A DNA stretch of 64,000 bases, taken from Actinomycetes bacterium (lineage in GTDB: Bacteria; Actinomycetota; Acidimicrobiia; Acidimicrobiales; Ilumatobacteraceae). The position numbers were made by a program, and so were the translations under genes. The notes beneath the pieces were generated by a model. The model saw only the letters and a list, made by a program, of their open reading frames with translations, was not told the origin of the DNA and searched no databases. This document shows, in pieces, positions 25,352 to 33,718 of this stretch (position 1 is its first letter; each line of letters begins with the position of its first letter). Location: positions 84,560 to 148,559 of the forward strand of contig JANYKS010000007.1 of assembly GCA_025358125.1 (NCBI GenBank), in the 5' to 3' direction.

Positions 25352-25891
25352 CAACGAGCGAATCATCGGCTCGAAATGCTCGAGCGGTTCGCTCTTGTAG
25401 CCGGCATCGAACGCGACTTGGTCATATTTCGCGCAGAACTCGGCCGTGTAGTCGAAGTATGGCGAATCCCGATATGCCTCGCGAGCATTCTGGTCGAGAC
25501 CGATGTGCTGCCAGAAGAAGTAACCCTGGAAGATTCCGTGGTGCTCGACCATCCAATGGTTCGCCGGGGAGACGAACGGCTTCACGATGGCCGCTCCGAT
25601 CGCGGGGTGGTTGTACGGCGTGAGGGTGTCGCCGATGTCGTGCAGCAAGGCACAGAGCACGTATTCGATGTCGCGGCCATCACGCTCGGCTCGGGTGGCG
25701 GTCTGCAGCGAATGCTCCAGACGATCGACCGGAAAGCCACCATGATCGTTGCGTAAATGGCCCAACTGCTCAAGAATGCGGTCGGGCACGAGGCTCTGAG
25801 TGACCGCGAGTTGCGGCAGGATCAACGCCCAGTCCTCGACCGTTGACTCCTCGAAGCTCTTGAACGATGTACGAACGGAGGTGATACTCAT
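25337..25891 (-). CDS. HD-domain protein, MIOX/PhnZ-like
   Basis: The 184-residue protein has the HD pattern: EHSLQTATRAE near residue 65, CALLHDIGD near residue 86, an NHPAIGAAI histidine, then HHGIFQGYFFWQHIG and a C-terminal YDQVAFD. This metal-ligand order resembles COG4341 HD proteins, which include mixed-valent diiron oxygenases such as PhnZ and inositol-oxygenase-like enzymes, rather than nucleotide phosphohydrolases. Whether it is an oxygenase or a hydrolase cannot be decided from sequence alone. The ATG at 25891 has a GAGGGG ribosome-binding site. It diverges from the P450 gene. Confidence 0.8.
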   Translation of the reverse strand: MSITSVRTSFKSFEESTVEDWALILPQLAVTQSLVPDRILEQLGHLRNDHGGFPVDRLEHSLQTATRAERDGRDIEYVLCALLHDIGDTLTPYNHPAIGAAIVKPFVSPANHWMVEHHGIFQGYFFWQHIGLDQNAREAYRDSPYFDYTAEFCAKYDQVAFDAGYKSEPLEHFEPMIRSLLGGQ

Positions 25892-25993
25892 CGGCCCCTC
25901 TTCCCTCGAATGATGGCGCTTTCGGCTCCACCGTATCAACCATGACGCTGCGGTACATCTCGGCGGTGAGAGAGCGCCTGACAGAATGATCGA

Positions 25994-27244
25994 GTGACGA
26001 AATTTGGTACGGAACATGACGGCCTCAAAGCCCTCATCGCTCGATTCGACCCGGGAGACGAAGCATTCATCGCGGACCCGTATCCAGTACTGAACGATCT
26101 ACGCGAAGCGACGCCGCTCTTCTGGAACGAGCGATCCGGTCAGTGGACGATCACCCGCTTCAAGGACGTGTACGAGACACTGCGCGACCGCCGCCTGGGT
26201 CGCAGCTATACCCACCTCTTCAGTCACGAGCAGTTCGGCCGCCCGGAACCCGACTCGAGATGGGCGGCATTCCACCAGCACGAAAGCTGGTCCCTGTTGT
26301 GCCTCGAACCACCCGACCACACCCGGTTGCGGCGCCTGGTCGCGAAAGTGTTCACTCCCAAAGCCGTCGCCCGCCTGCGACCGGCGCTCGAACAGATCTC
26401 GGCCGACCTGCTCGACACATGCGCAGCGCTGGACGACTTCGATCTCCTCGGCGACTATGCCCAACCGTATTCGGTCGCGGTGATCTGCTCGATGCTCGGT
26501 GTGGCGTCCTCCGACACCCAACTGCTGCTCGAATGGTCGCACGCAATCGTGAAGATGTACGAACTGTCGACGACCGAGGCCGTGCGGGTGGCTGCCAACC
26601 AGGCAGCAGCCGAATACATCGACTACACCCGAGCGCTGATCGCCGACAAGCGTCGGAACCCCGACGGGCTGCTCGTCAGCGAACTCGTGCGGGTCGAGGA
26701 CGAGGGCGATTGCCTCAGCGAGGACGAGATCATCTCGACGACCATGGTGTTGCTCGAGGCGGGGCACGAGGCCACGGTGAACACTCTCGGCAACGGCGTG
26801 CGGGCGTTCATGCACCGACCGGACGAGTGGCGTCGTGTCGTCGATCGAGCGGTCGAACCGCGTACAGCGGTCGAGGAGATGCTTCGCTGGGACTCACCGC
26901 TGCAACTGTTCGAGCGGTGGGTGCTCGAGCCCGGCGTCGAGATCGGCGGACAGGCGATCGAAGTCGGCCAGGAGGTGGCGATGCTGTTCGGAGCTGCGGC
27001 GCGGGATCCACGTCGGTTCATCGATCCCGAACGATTCGATGTCGCCCGTGGCGATCCTGCCCACATCGGGTTCGGCGGGGGCATCCACTTCTGTGTCGGC
27101 GCACCGCTCGCGCGCGAGGAGATCGAGGTGTCACTCGCGGGACTGACCGCCCGGTTCCCCGATCTTCGACTGGTCGAGGAGCCGGTCCGGCACCCGACCT
27201 TCGTCATTCGCGGCTTCACCGAAATCCGCCTCGCCGCTCGTTGA
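25994..27244 (+). CDS. Cytochrome P450
   Basis: The 416-residue protein starts with GTG at 25994. The P450 landmarks are present: an oxygen-binding I-helix LLEAGHEATVN, the ExxR of the K-helix in EEMLRW, and the heme loop FGGGIHFCVGAPLAR with the thiolate cysteine. It is a soluble class I bacterial type without a membrane anchor and needs a ferredoxin partner, but none is adjacent (the ferredoxin gene lies at 46689). The neighbours suggest oxidative catabolism. The substrate is unknown. Confidence 0.94.
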   Translation: MTKFGTEHDGLKALIARFDPGDEAFIADPYPVLNDLREATPLFWNERSGQWTITRFKDVYETLRDRRLGRSYTHLFSHEQFGRPEPDSRWAAFHQHESWSLLCLEPPDHTRLRRLVAKVFTPKAVARLRPALEQISADLLDTCAALDDFDLLGDYAQPYSVAVICSMLGVASSDTQLLLEWSHAIVKMYELSTTEAVRVAANQAAAEYIDYTRALIADKRRNPDGLLVSELVRVEDEGDCLSEDEIISTTMVLLEAGHEATVNTLGNGVRAFMHRPDEWRRVVDRAVEPRTAVEEMLRWDSPLQLFERWVLEPGVEIGGQAIEVGQEVAMLFGAAARDPRRFIDPERFDVARGDPAHIGFGGGIHFCVGAPLAREEIEVSLAGLTARFPDLRLVEEPVRHPTFVIRGFTEIRLAAR

Positions 27245-27357
27245 TGTTGGACCACGTCGGGTGCAGGGGTGCACCAGCCGCATGACCCGAGCGCTGACCG
27301 ACGTTGCGCGCAAAGAGCCATGTTTTGTGATCCAGGTGCCATGGGTACTGCCAAGGC

Positions 27358-28203
27358 ATGAACGACGCCCTCGCCGGGAGAGACCATTCGCTGCACGCCA
27401 CTTGGCCCCTTCACCGCCGCCAACTCCTCCAGCTACTCGGCTGGTACGCCGTCATCACGGCGACATGGATCGGGATCGGCAAGCTGATCACGGGTCCGCT
27501 GAAGGACTCCGCTGTCACACGAGCTGATCTGCGGGCAGCGAAGTGGTTCGTGGCGCATCGCACGCCGACGTGGGACCGCCTGACCGTGTGGGGCTCGGGG
27601 CTCGCCGAGACGCTGACGAAAATCATCGTCACAACCGTCTTGGCGCTCGTCTTGCTGAAGGTATGGAAACGATGGTTCGAGCCGCTGATTCTCGCGGTCA
27701 CGCTGATCGTCGAAGCGTCCGCGTTCATCGTCGTCACCACGGTCGTGAACCGTCCGCGCCCCCCGGTGGCGCGGCTCGACAACTCCCCGGTGGGATCGAG
27801 TTTCCCGTCGGGTCATGTGGCGGCGGCCGTTGCCTATGTCGCGATCACCGTCATCATCTTCTGGCACACCCGCAAGATCTGGGCCCGCACCTTGGCCGTG
27901 ATCGTCACGGCATTGATCCCGGTAGTCGTCGCCCTGTCGCGGATGTATCGAGGCATGCATTTCCTGAGCGATGTCATTGGTGGTGCTCTACTCGGCGCGG
28001 CAGCTGTCACGATCACCGTTCTCGTGATGCGTCGTGCGCCCGAAGCCCAGCAGGCGATCAGCGACACAGACACGTCGGCACTCGAGCGGGGCGCGGCAAC
28101 GAGAGCTGACACCGACGGCAGCAGTGTTGCGCCTACAGCTCGACGCTGTCGAGTTCTGGCGTCGATGCCTCCGAGGGCGGTCGCCAGTCCACGGTCGCGA
28201 TGA
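27358..28203 (+). CDS. PAP2-family membrane phosphatase
   Basis: The 281-residue membrane protein has the three phosphatase motifs of the PAP2 family: NRPRPPVARLDN near residue 125, SFPSGHVAAA near residue 142 and SRMYRGMHFLSDVIGG near residue 190. Six hydrophobic segments surround them. Members dephosphorylate phosphatidic acid, undecaprenyl pyrophosphate or related lipids at the outer membrane face. The last 23 codons overlap the convergent gene at 28133 by 71 bases, and that polar C-terminal tail (basic, Arg/Ser-rich) is probably dispensable. Confidence 0.9.
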   Translation: MNDALAGRDHSLHATWPLHRRQLLQLLGWYAVITATWIGIGKLITGPLKDSAVTRADLRAAKWFVAHRTPTWDRLTVWGSGLAETLTKIIVTTVLALVLLKVWKRWFEPLILAVTLIVEASAFIVVTTVVNRPRPPVARLDNSPVGSSFPSGHVAAAVAYVAITVIIFWHTRKIWARTLAVIVTALIPVVVALSRMYRGMHFLSDVIGGALLGAAAVTITVLVMRRAPEAQQAISDTDTSALERGAATRADTDGSSVAPTARRCRVLASMPPRAVASPRSR

Positions 28204-28948
28204 GCCACCACGCGGCGAGAAGCAGTGCGGCCGCGATGGAGAGGCCGATCACCAAGCGCGTGGGCGAGTAGCGCGGGGTTGGCAACGCCGAGAACTTCAC
28301 GTCGACGAGCACCTCTCGGGCACCACTGATGACGGCGACGCCGCAGTCGTCGCAACGACTGGAGATGACGACCGAGGCAGCGGCTGTCCCGTCGGCACCT
28401 GCGACAGCGGTGGCGAACTTGCCACATCGGGGGTCACAGAACGCGACGGACATTTCCGCTCCAGGGACAAGCGATGCGACGGCGACCTGTACGGTCTCGC
28501 CCTGCGAATACGGTCCCACCGGCGACAGCGCGACCTCAGGCGGAGTCGGCGCCGACGCCCCGAAGACCATGAGCGCGTATGCCACTCCCCCGTCCGCATC
28601 GTCCACCACGAGCGCGCACGACCCGTTGACGCCGCAGATGCCCGGATCCTCGATTTGGTATTGGAAGGCAGCGCTGCCGTCGTGGCCGAACTGCACTTGG
28701 AATCCGTTGCTGCATGCGGTGAAGCGATCGTCGGTGCGAATGCACTGGTGGACAGCGCCGCTGGCCCCGGAGAGGCTGCCATCCACGAACACTCGCAGGA
28801 CATCACCGTCCTCGAGCCGGTCGATCACGGGCGCCGGCGTCGAGAAGTTCGTGATGGGTCGGATGCGAAGGTGGACCTCTCGGGCTTCGTCCGCGCTCGC
28901 GACCGGCATCCCGAGCATGACAGCCGTGGCGGCCAGGCGCGCCAACAT
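28133..28948 (-). CDS. Secreted Ig-like protein with C-terminal membrane anchor, neocarzinostatin-like
   Basis: The 271-residue protein starts with a signal peptide (MLARLAATAVMLGMPVASA). Two beta-rich domains follow, each with paired cysteines (HQCIRTDD...ACSNG and FCDPRCG...CDDCG). A GETVQVAVASLVPGAEMSVAFC stretch resembles the neocarzinostatin-like fold. A membrane helix lies near residues 228-250, followed by a short acidic tail. The protein should face the outside. It is the last gene downstream of an ECF sigma factor and a membrane protein, 12 bases after the latter. Function unknown. Confidence 0.7.
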   Translation of the reverse strand: MLARLAATAVMLGMPVASADEAREVHLRIRPITNFSTPAPVIDRLEDGDVLRVFVDGSLSGASGAVHQCIRTDDRFTACSNGFQVQFGHDGSAAFQYQIEDPGICGVNGSCALVVDDADGGVAYALMVFGASAPTPPEVALSPVGPYSQGETVQVAVASLVPGAEMSVAFCDPRCGKFATAVAGADGTAAASVVISSRCDDCGVAVISGAREVLVDVKFSALPTPRYSPTRLVIGLSIAAALLLAAWWLIATVDWRPPSEASTPELDSVEL

Positions 28949-28960
28949 CTGGACGACGTC

Positions 28961-29584
28961 TCAGTCGTGCTCGGGCGGAGGGGACGTGGACTCCTCGAGC
29001 TGGCGGTTCAATGTGAGAAGACGGCCCATGACGGGCAGCGCGAGCAGGTTCGCGCTGTGGAGAACCCCGATGATGAGGAGAATGCCGCCGACGCGAGCTG
29101 TCTCGTGCTGCAGTTGGGCGGCATTGACTGTCTCCGCCCACGAGCCTTTCGGCTCGAAGCTCAGCGTGAACAAGATGTACGAGAAGAAGATCAGGTAGTA
29201 GGCGACATCGGTGAGCATGATGAAGCTCTTGCCCGTGCGTGGATTGGCACGGAAGACGTCGGCGGCGTAGCTGCGCCCAAACCTCTTGATCAACGGCCCG
29301 AGCCAGAACGCGATCGCGATCAGCAAGCCGACAGTGATGAGTTCCAGCACCCACCAGTCCATGAGAAGACCTCCTTGTTGTTGTACACCGGTGACGGCAA
29401 TGACGATCGAGGCGATCGAGCAGGCAACGCACGCCAGCACACCAATGAGTGCGGTGTGCTGGCGACGCAGGAGCCGATCGTCTTCGATGCTGATCTCGAC
29501 CCGGGCGAACAGGTCGTCGCTCTCGCCGACGGCGTCGGCGCTCTCGCGCAAGGCTTCGCGGAGTCGTTCCTCGATCGCGGTCAT
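28961..29584 (-). CDS. Membrane protein co-transcribed with ECF sigma factor
   Basis: The 207-residue protein starts with a charged N-terminal region (EERLREALRESADAV...SIEDDR) that is also seen in proteins encoded beside ECF sigma factors. Four hydrophobic segments follow, near residues 47-65, 78-97, 123-142 and 165-188. Its ATG overlaps the sigma factor stop (ATGA). Such partners often act as anti-sigma or signal-transducing proteins, but no zinc-binding HxxxCxxC motif is present, so this role is only inferred from position. Confidence 0.75.
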   Translation of the reverse strand: MTAIEERLREALRESADAVGESDDLFARVEISIEDDRLLRRQHTALIGVLACVACSIASIVIAVTGVQQQGGLLMDWWVLELITVGLLIAIAFWLGPLIKRFGRSYAADVFRANPRTGKSFIMLTDVAYYLIFFSYILFTLSFEPKGSWAETVNAAQLQHETARVGGILLIIGVLHSANLLALPVMGRLLTLNRQLEESTSPPPEHD

Positions 29585-30201
29585 GGCTCTGCCATCTCCA
29601 CCAGATGCGACTCGAGTGCTGCGAGGCCGCGCTGCAGATGAGTTTTCACGGAGTTGCGTGACAGGCCGAGCGATGCAGCAATCTCTTCGACGCCGAGCTC
29701 GTCGTAGTAGCGCAGTACGAGGCAGGTGCGCTGCCGTGCGGGGAGCTCGCGCAACGCGTCGAGCACACGACGTTGGTCGTCGCGGAGATCGAACTCGTCT
29801 TCCACTCCCTGCTGTGGGTGGGTCAACGGAAGGCGGTGGCGCATCGACACCAGGCCGCGCCGGTTGTGGTCGCGAGCAAGGTTGAGCACGATTGACCGTA
29901 AATAGGCCGGTGCCCGCTCGGGATCGGCGATGCGGTGGACGCTGCGGGCCAGGCGGATGAAGGACTCTTGCACGAGATCCTCGGCTGCGTTGCGATCGTC
30001 GACGAACAGCCGGGCGAGGCGCACGAGCGACGCGCTGTGGGCGCGGAACATGTCGGAGACGAATTCGTCGATGTCGGGCAGTGCCGCGACGTTCACCGCG
30101 TGGGCGGCCAGCGGTATCTCGACCACGAACACGGCAGGCGCGTTGCACCAGGCGAACAACGCGCTGCGAAGCCGCAACTCGACGGATCTCACGAGTGCCA
30201 T
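29581..30201 (-). CDS. ECF-family RNA polymerase sigma factor
   Basis: The 206-residue product has sigma region 2 (ASLVRLARLFVDDRNAAEDLVQES, then a YLRSIVLNLARDHNRR -10 recognition part) and region 4 with a helix-turn-helix (RQRTCLVLRYYDELGVEEIAASLGLS). The roughly 40 residues before region 2 are longer than usual, and a downstream GTG start is possible. It directs polymerase to a specific regulon, probably including its own operon. It is followed by a membrane protein and a secreted protein, and preceded by an ABC exporter permease 17 bases upstream. Confidence 0.9.
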   Translation of the reverse strand: MALVRSVELRLRSALFAWCNAPAVFVVEIPLAAHAVNVAALPDIDEFVSDMFRAHSASLVRLARLFVDDRNAAEDLVQESFIRLARSVHRIADPERAPAYLRSIVLNLARDHNRRGLVSMRHRLPLTHPQQGVEDEFDLRDDQRRVLDALRELPARQRTCLVLRYYDELGVEEIAASLGLSRNSVKTHLQRGLAALESHLVEMAEP

Positions 30202-30218
30202 GCTCGCACATCGTGCGA

Positions 30219-31028
30219 TCAGGTCGTGACGACATCACGCCGGGCGAACAGCGTTGTAGCTGTCGCGACCACAGTGGCCAGGTAGGCCACGAGCGCGAGC
30301 AACGCGACGATCGGAGGACGTTCGAACTTGACGTCGCTCAATTTCGCCCACCGGACCACGATGGCAACGTTTTCAGCGATCATGAAACGGGCGAGTCTCG
30401 GCCAGAAGCCCGCGACCAAGCGTTCGATCACCAGCGCCCAGGCCGCGAGCACAACCAGCGCCGCGCTCGTGTTGCGTCCGATCGTGGCGATGCTGACGGC
30501 CAGAACGGCCACGAGCGAGGTGACGAGCGATATCCGCAGCATCGCGAGCGGCAGCGCAGCCCACCATGATGCGTCCGTCCCTGCAGTGCTTCCGTGGGCT
30601 GCCACGGCCGGCACGGCAGACGCGAGGTACAGCACTTGGATCAAGAAGCTGATGACGAACGCCAGGAGTGCAGCCGAACAGGTGCGCGCGCCGTGCAGGC
30701 GCACACGAGACGGAACCCACGTCAGCATCGTCGTCATGGTCCCAGCACGCCACTCGGCGCCTGCGACGGATGCGCCGCAGATGGCTGCACCCACGACGAG
30801 GAAGAGCGCGGCGACGGTGAGGAAATCGTCGCCGCCCGATCCCCACCAGTTCGCCATCCGCGCAGGATGACCCTCGTCTTGGGCGAACCGCACCGGGTCC
30901 GCGCTCGACAAGAACACAACGAGTCCAGTGACAGCGCAGCCGACGACGGCTATCACGACCATCCATCGCACCAACCGGCGGTGAAGTGCTCGCCGCATCT
31001 CCACAACCGTCAACCGTAGAAATGTCAT
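30219..31028 (-). CDS. ABC transporter permease
   Basis: The 269-residue protein has six hydrophobic segments (about residues 20-40, 70-92, 115-138, 160-185, 190-212 and 240-258) and a basic N-terminus, as in ABC-2-type exporter permeases. Its ATG overlaps the ATPase stop (ATGA), giving a two-gene exporter. Substrates of this type include drugs, peptides and lipids. Nothing in the sequence selects one. Confidence 0.85.
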   Translation of the reverse strand: MTFLRLTVVEMRRALHRRLVRWMVVIAVVGCAVTGLVVFLSSADPVRFAQDEGHPARMANWWGSGGDDFLTVAALFLVVGAAICGASVAGAEWRAGTMTTMLTWVPSRVRLHGARTCSAALLAFVISFLIQVLYLASAVPAVAAHGSTAGTDASWWAALPLAMLRISLVTSLVAVLAVSIATIGRNTSAALVVLAAWALVIERLVAGFWPRLARFMIAENVAIVVRWAKLSDVKFERPPIVALLALVAYLATVVATATTLFARRDVVTT

Positions 31029-31951
31029 GACAGGACCTCCTCGTGCGCTGTGATGCTCAAGAACAACTCTTCGAGGCTGACCGAATCCGGTCGAAGCTCG
31101 CTGACGTACAACCCCGCGTCCGCGAGCAGCCTGGTGACATGCGCTGCGTCAGATGCTGGCAATGCCACGCGGAGATGCCCGCCGTCGACAGCGACCGACA
31201 GCCCGGCGCTGCGCAGCGTCTCGGCACCGGCGTCCATGTCGTCGAGCACGACCAGCAGCGACGGACGGGAGGCCTCTGCCAAGACATCGTCGACGCGGCC
31301 GCTCAACACCAGCCTGCCGCGGTCGAGGATCGCCACCCGGTCACACGTCTGCTCGACCTCGGTCAGGAGATGACTCGATACGAAAACCGTCCGGCCTTCA
31401 CGTCCCAACAGGCGGAGCAGCTCTCGGATCTCCCGCATCCCGGCCGGGTCGAGACCGTTCTCAGGCTCGTCCAGAATGAGCAGAGCGGGATCCTTCAGCA
31501 ATGCGGCCGCGAGACCGAGACGCTGGCGCATGCCGAGCGAATACGTACGGACCTTGTGGTCGGCGCGCTCACCGAGCCCCACCGCGTCGAGGCTCTCCGC
31601 CACTCGCCGTCGGCCAATGCCGTCGATCGCACCGAGGAGATGAAGGTTCTCCCGCGCGGTCATCGTCGGGAACATCGCCGGGGTTTCGACAATCGCGCCG
31701 ACGTTGGGCATCACCGTCGACAACTCGCCAGGCGTGACGCGGCCGAGCACCGCTGTGGTGCCCGACGTGGCGGAAACGAGTCCGAGCATGCAGCGAATGG
31801 TGGTGGTCTTGCCCGACCCGTTCGGTCCGAGGAACCCGAACACCCCACCCTCCGGCACCGTCAGGTCCAGACCGTCCACCGCGCAAAAGGGCCGACCACG
31901 TCGACGGCGGTACTCCTTGCGCAGACCCTCGATCTCGATGATTGCTGTCAT
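31025..31951 (-). CDS. ABC transporter ATP-binding protein
   Basis: The 308-residue ATPase has Walker A GPNGSGKTTT near residue 43, the ABC signature YSLGMRQRLGLA near residue 137, Walker B LLILDEPENGLDPAG and the switch histidine in VFVSSHLL. A C-terminal domain of about 90 residues is typical of drug and lantibiotic exporters of the CcmA/DrrA type. The ATG at 31951 begins the conserved N-terminal strand. The frame upstream is open but not coding-like. It pairs with the overlapping permease gene. Confidence 0.92.
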   Translation of the reverse strand: MTAIIEIEGLRKEYRRRRGRPFCAVDGLDLTVPEGGVFGFLGPNGSGKTTTIRCMLGLVSATSGTTAVLGRVTPGELSTVMPNVGAIVETPAMFPTMTARENLHLLGAIDGIGRRRVAESLDAVGLGERADHKVRTYSLGMRQRLGLAAALLKDPALLILDEPENGLDPAGMREIRELLRLLGREGRTVFVSSHLLTEVEQTCDRVAILDRGRLVLSGRVDDVLAEASRPSLLVVLDDMDAGAETLRSAGLSVAVDGGHLRVALPASDAAHVTRLLADAGLYVSELRPDSVSLEELFLSITAHEEVLS

Positions 31952-32125
31952 GGAACAAACAGACGTGGAAGATGCCGGCGCGGGTGACAAGCAATCGGAA
32001 CATCGTCGAGACCGGGCGCGGGAAAAGAAATAAGCGGGCTTGTCACCCGCAAGGCTGACGCAGACGTCTGTTCTTTCAGAATCCCGCACCGGCGCCGTCG
32101 GGTCGGCAACACAAGGAGACAGATC

Positions 32126-32725
32126 ATGAGACTTCGAGCAACACATCTGGCCGGCGCAGTCATCGCCTCGGCGGGCCTCGGCATCGGGGCGGTAGCGATC
32201 AGTTCCGGCGCCGGTGCACACGAGAACGAAGCGCAGGCCACCCTGTACTCGACCACTGGCCTCAAGATCGGCAAGGTCGATTTCAGCACCGATGACGGAC
32301 ACACCAAGGTGCGTGTGCATCTGGACAGCGCACCCGGCGTCGACGCCTTCCATGGCTTTCACATTCATGCCAACAACAACTCATCCAATGGCGATGGCTG
32401 CATTGCGAGCGGCAACTTCGTCTCCGCCGACGGGCACTGGAAGCTGGCCGGCGAGACCCATGGGCACCATCAGGGCGATATGCCGAGCGTCTACGTCAAC
32501 GGTGACGGCAGCGCGGACTCACGCTTCACCCTCGACCGCTTCGACCCGGCAGACCTACCTGGCAAGGTCGTCATCCTCCACGCCGGAGCGGACAACTTTG
32601 GCAACGTCCCCGTCGGGATCGCGCCCGATCAGTACACAGCGAACGGGCAGGCAGCACTCGATGCGACGGCTGCAACCGGTAACGCCGGCGCACGCGTTGC
32701 GTGCGGAGTGATCAGCGAGCGCTAG
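32126..32725 (+). CDS. sodC: Secreted Cu/Zn superoxide dismutase
   Basis: The 199-residue protein has a signal peptide (about residues 1-31). It carries the Cu/Zn SOD motifs GFHIHANN near residue 75, GHHQGDMPS near residue 118, VILHAGADNFGN near residue 155 and the conserved arginine region GARVACGVI near the end. It converts superoxide to hydrogen peroxide outside the cell. The start at 32126 has a strong AAGGAGACA ribosome-binding site. The gene stands alone, diverging from the ABC exporter. Confidence 0.95.
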   Translation: MRLRATHLAGAVIASAGLGIGAVAISSGAGAHENEAQATLYSTTGLKIGKVDFSTDDGHTKVRVHLDSAPGVDAFHGFHIHANNNSSNGDGCIASGNFVSADGHWKLAGETHGHHQGDMPSVYVNGDGSADSRFTLDRFDPADLPGKVVILHAGADNFGNVPVGIAPDQYTANGQAALDATAATGNAGARVACGVISER

Positions 32726-32891
32726 CGAGGTGCTGTTGTCGGACATGACAGCAGCGCGATCCGGACCCTGACGATGCAGGAATCAAATGTCCGTGTGCCG
32801 GTACCGCGAGCGGCGAGGTGAGTTCGCTCGCTAGATTGCGGCACATGCGTTTGCGGCACCTGGTCCGAGTGGTCGTCGAGAGCCGAGACTG

Positions 32892-33608
32892 ATGACCGAA
32901 TCCGTTGATGAGGAGGGATCGATGAGCCCTCCGGATTCCAAATCGACACGCCTTTGGGCAGCCATCGCCACTGACTTCAGGTTGGCGCGATGGCATCGCC
33001 GGCTGGCTCTCGTTGCCGTGGTCGGCTGGCTGGCGTACGAGTGGGGTGCCGGCAACGAGACCTTGACGCCATGGATCCTGGCCAAGGTGATCAGCGTCAC
33101 GCACGGAGCCGTTGTGATACCGGTGACCGCCGCCGTCGGTTTTGCGTTCACCACGTTGCAGCAGCTCGTATCGGGGTTCACCGCGCTGATAGCCTTTTCG
33201 ATCTTCGACCGGACGGCGAGGGCCGCCTGGCAGCGCCTACGAGGCCAGAAGGAAACCTTGCCTGGGGAGTGGTCGCGGCTCAAACCGCTCGGGCGGTGCG
33301 CATTGGTTTTCGGCCTCGGAACAACCGCTGTCGCCTTGATCCAGATCACGGCAACTGGCAAGGTCGGCGTCCGCCGCCATAGTCGCGTAGTCGTGCAGAG
33401 TGCGGCATTGTGTGGCTCGATCGTGGGATCAATCGGGGCCATTGCGGCGGCAGTAGCGGTCCTGGGTCGAAACGTTCGCGCTCTGTCCGGGGCGACGGAA
33501 TGGATTATCCGAATTCTGGGAAACCCGTTGTTCTGGGTCGGGCTCTTGCTGCTCGGAGTCACGATCAACTTTCTGCGGCGTCGCGAACCCCCCCGAGCGC
33601 AGGCCTGA
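32892..33608 (+). CDS. Multi-pass membrane protein of unknown function
   Basis: The 238-residue protein is not recognised. It has a polar N-terminus and hydrophobic segments near residues 40-55, 65-85, 90-105, 133-152, 172-193 and 212-228, plus a basic C-terminal tail (RRREPPRAQA). The start is uncertain: ATG at 32892, with another ATG at 32922 behind GAGGGATCG. It lies alone between sodC and the GGDEF-EAL gene. No catalytic motif is visible. Confidence 0.65.
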   Translation: MTESVDEEGSMSPPDSKSTRLWAAIATDFRLARWHRRLALVAVVGWLAYEWGAGNETLTPWILAKVISVTHGAVVIPVTAAVGFAFTTLQQLVSGFTALIAFSIFDRTARAAWQRLRGQKETLPGEWSRLKPLGRCALVFGLGTTAVALIQITATGKVGVRRHSRVVVQSAALCGSIVGSIGAIAAAVAVLGRNVRALSGATEWIIRILGNPLFWVGLLLLGVTINFLRRREPPRAQA

Positions 33609-33718
33609 CTCCGCGATCGATCCTCAAGTCTTGTCAACAGGTGCCGATGACCGAGAATGGAACATCAATGGTCTGAGGCACAGGCTGACATTCGCTTCGT
33701 TCCGCGTCGGCCATCGAA

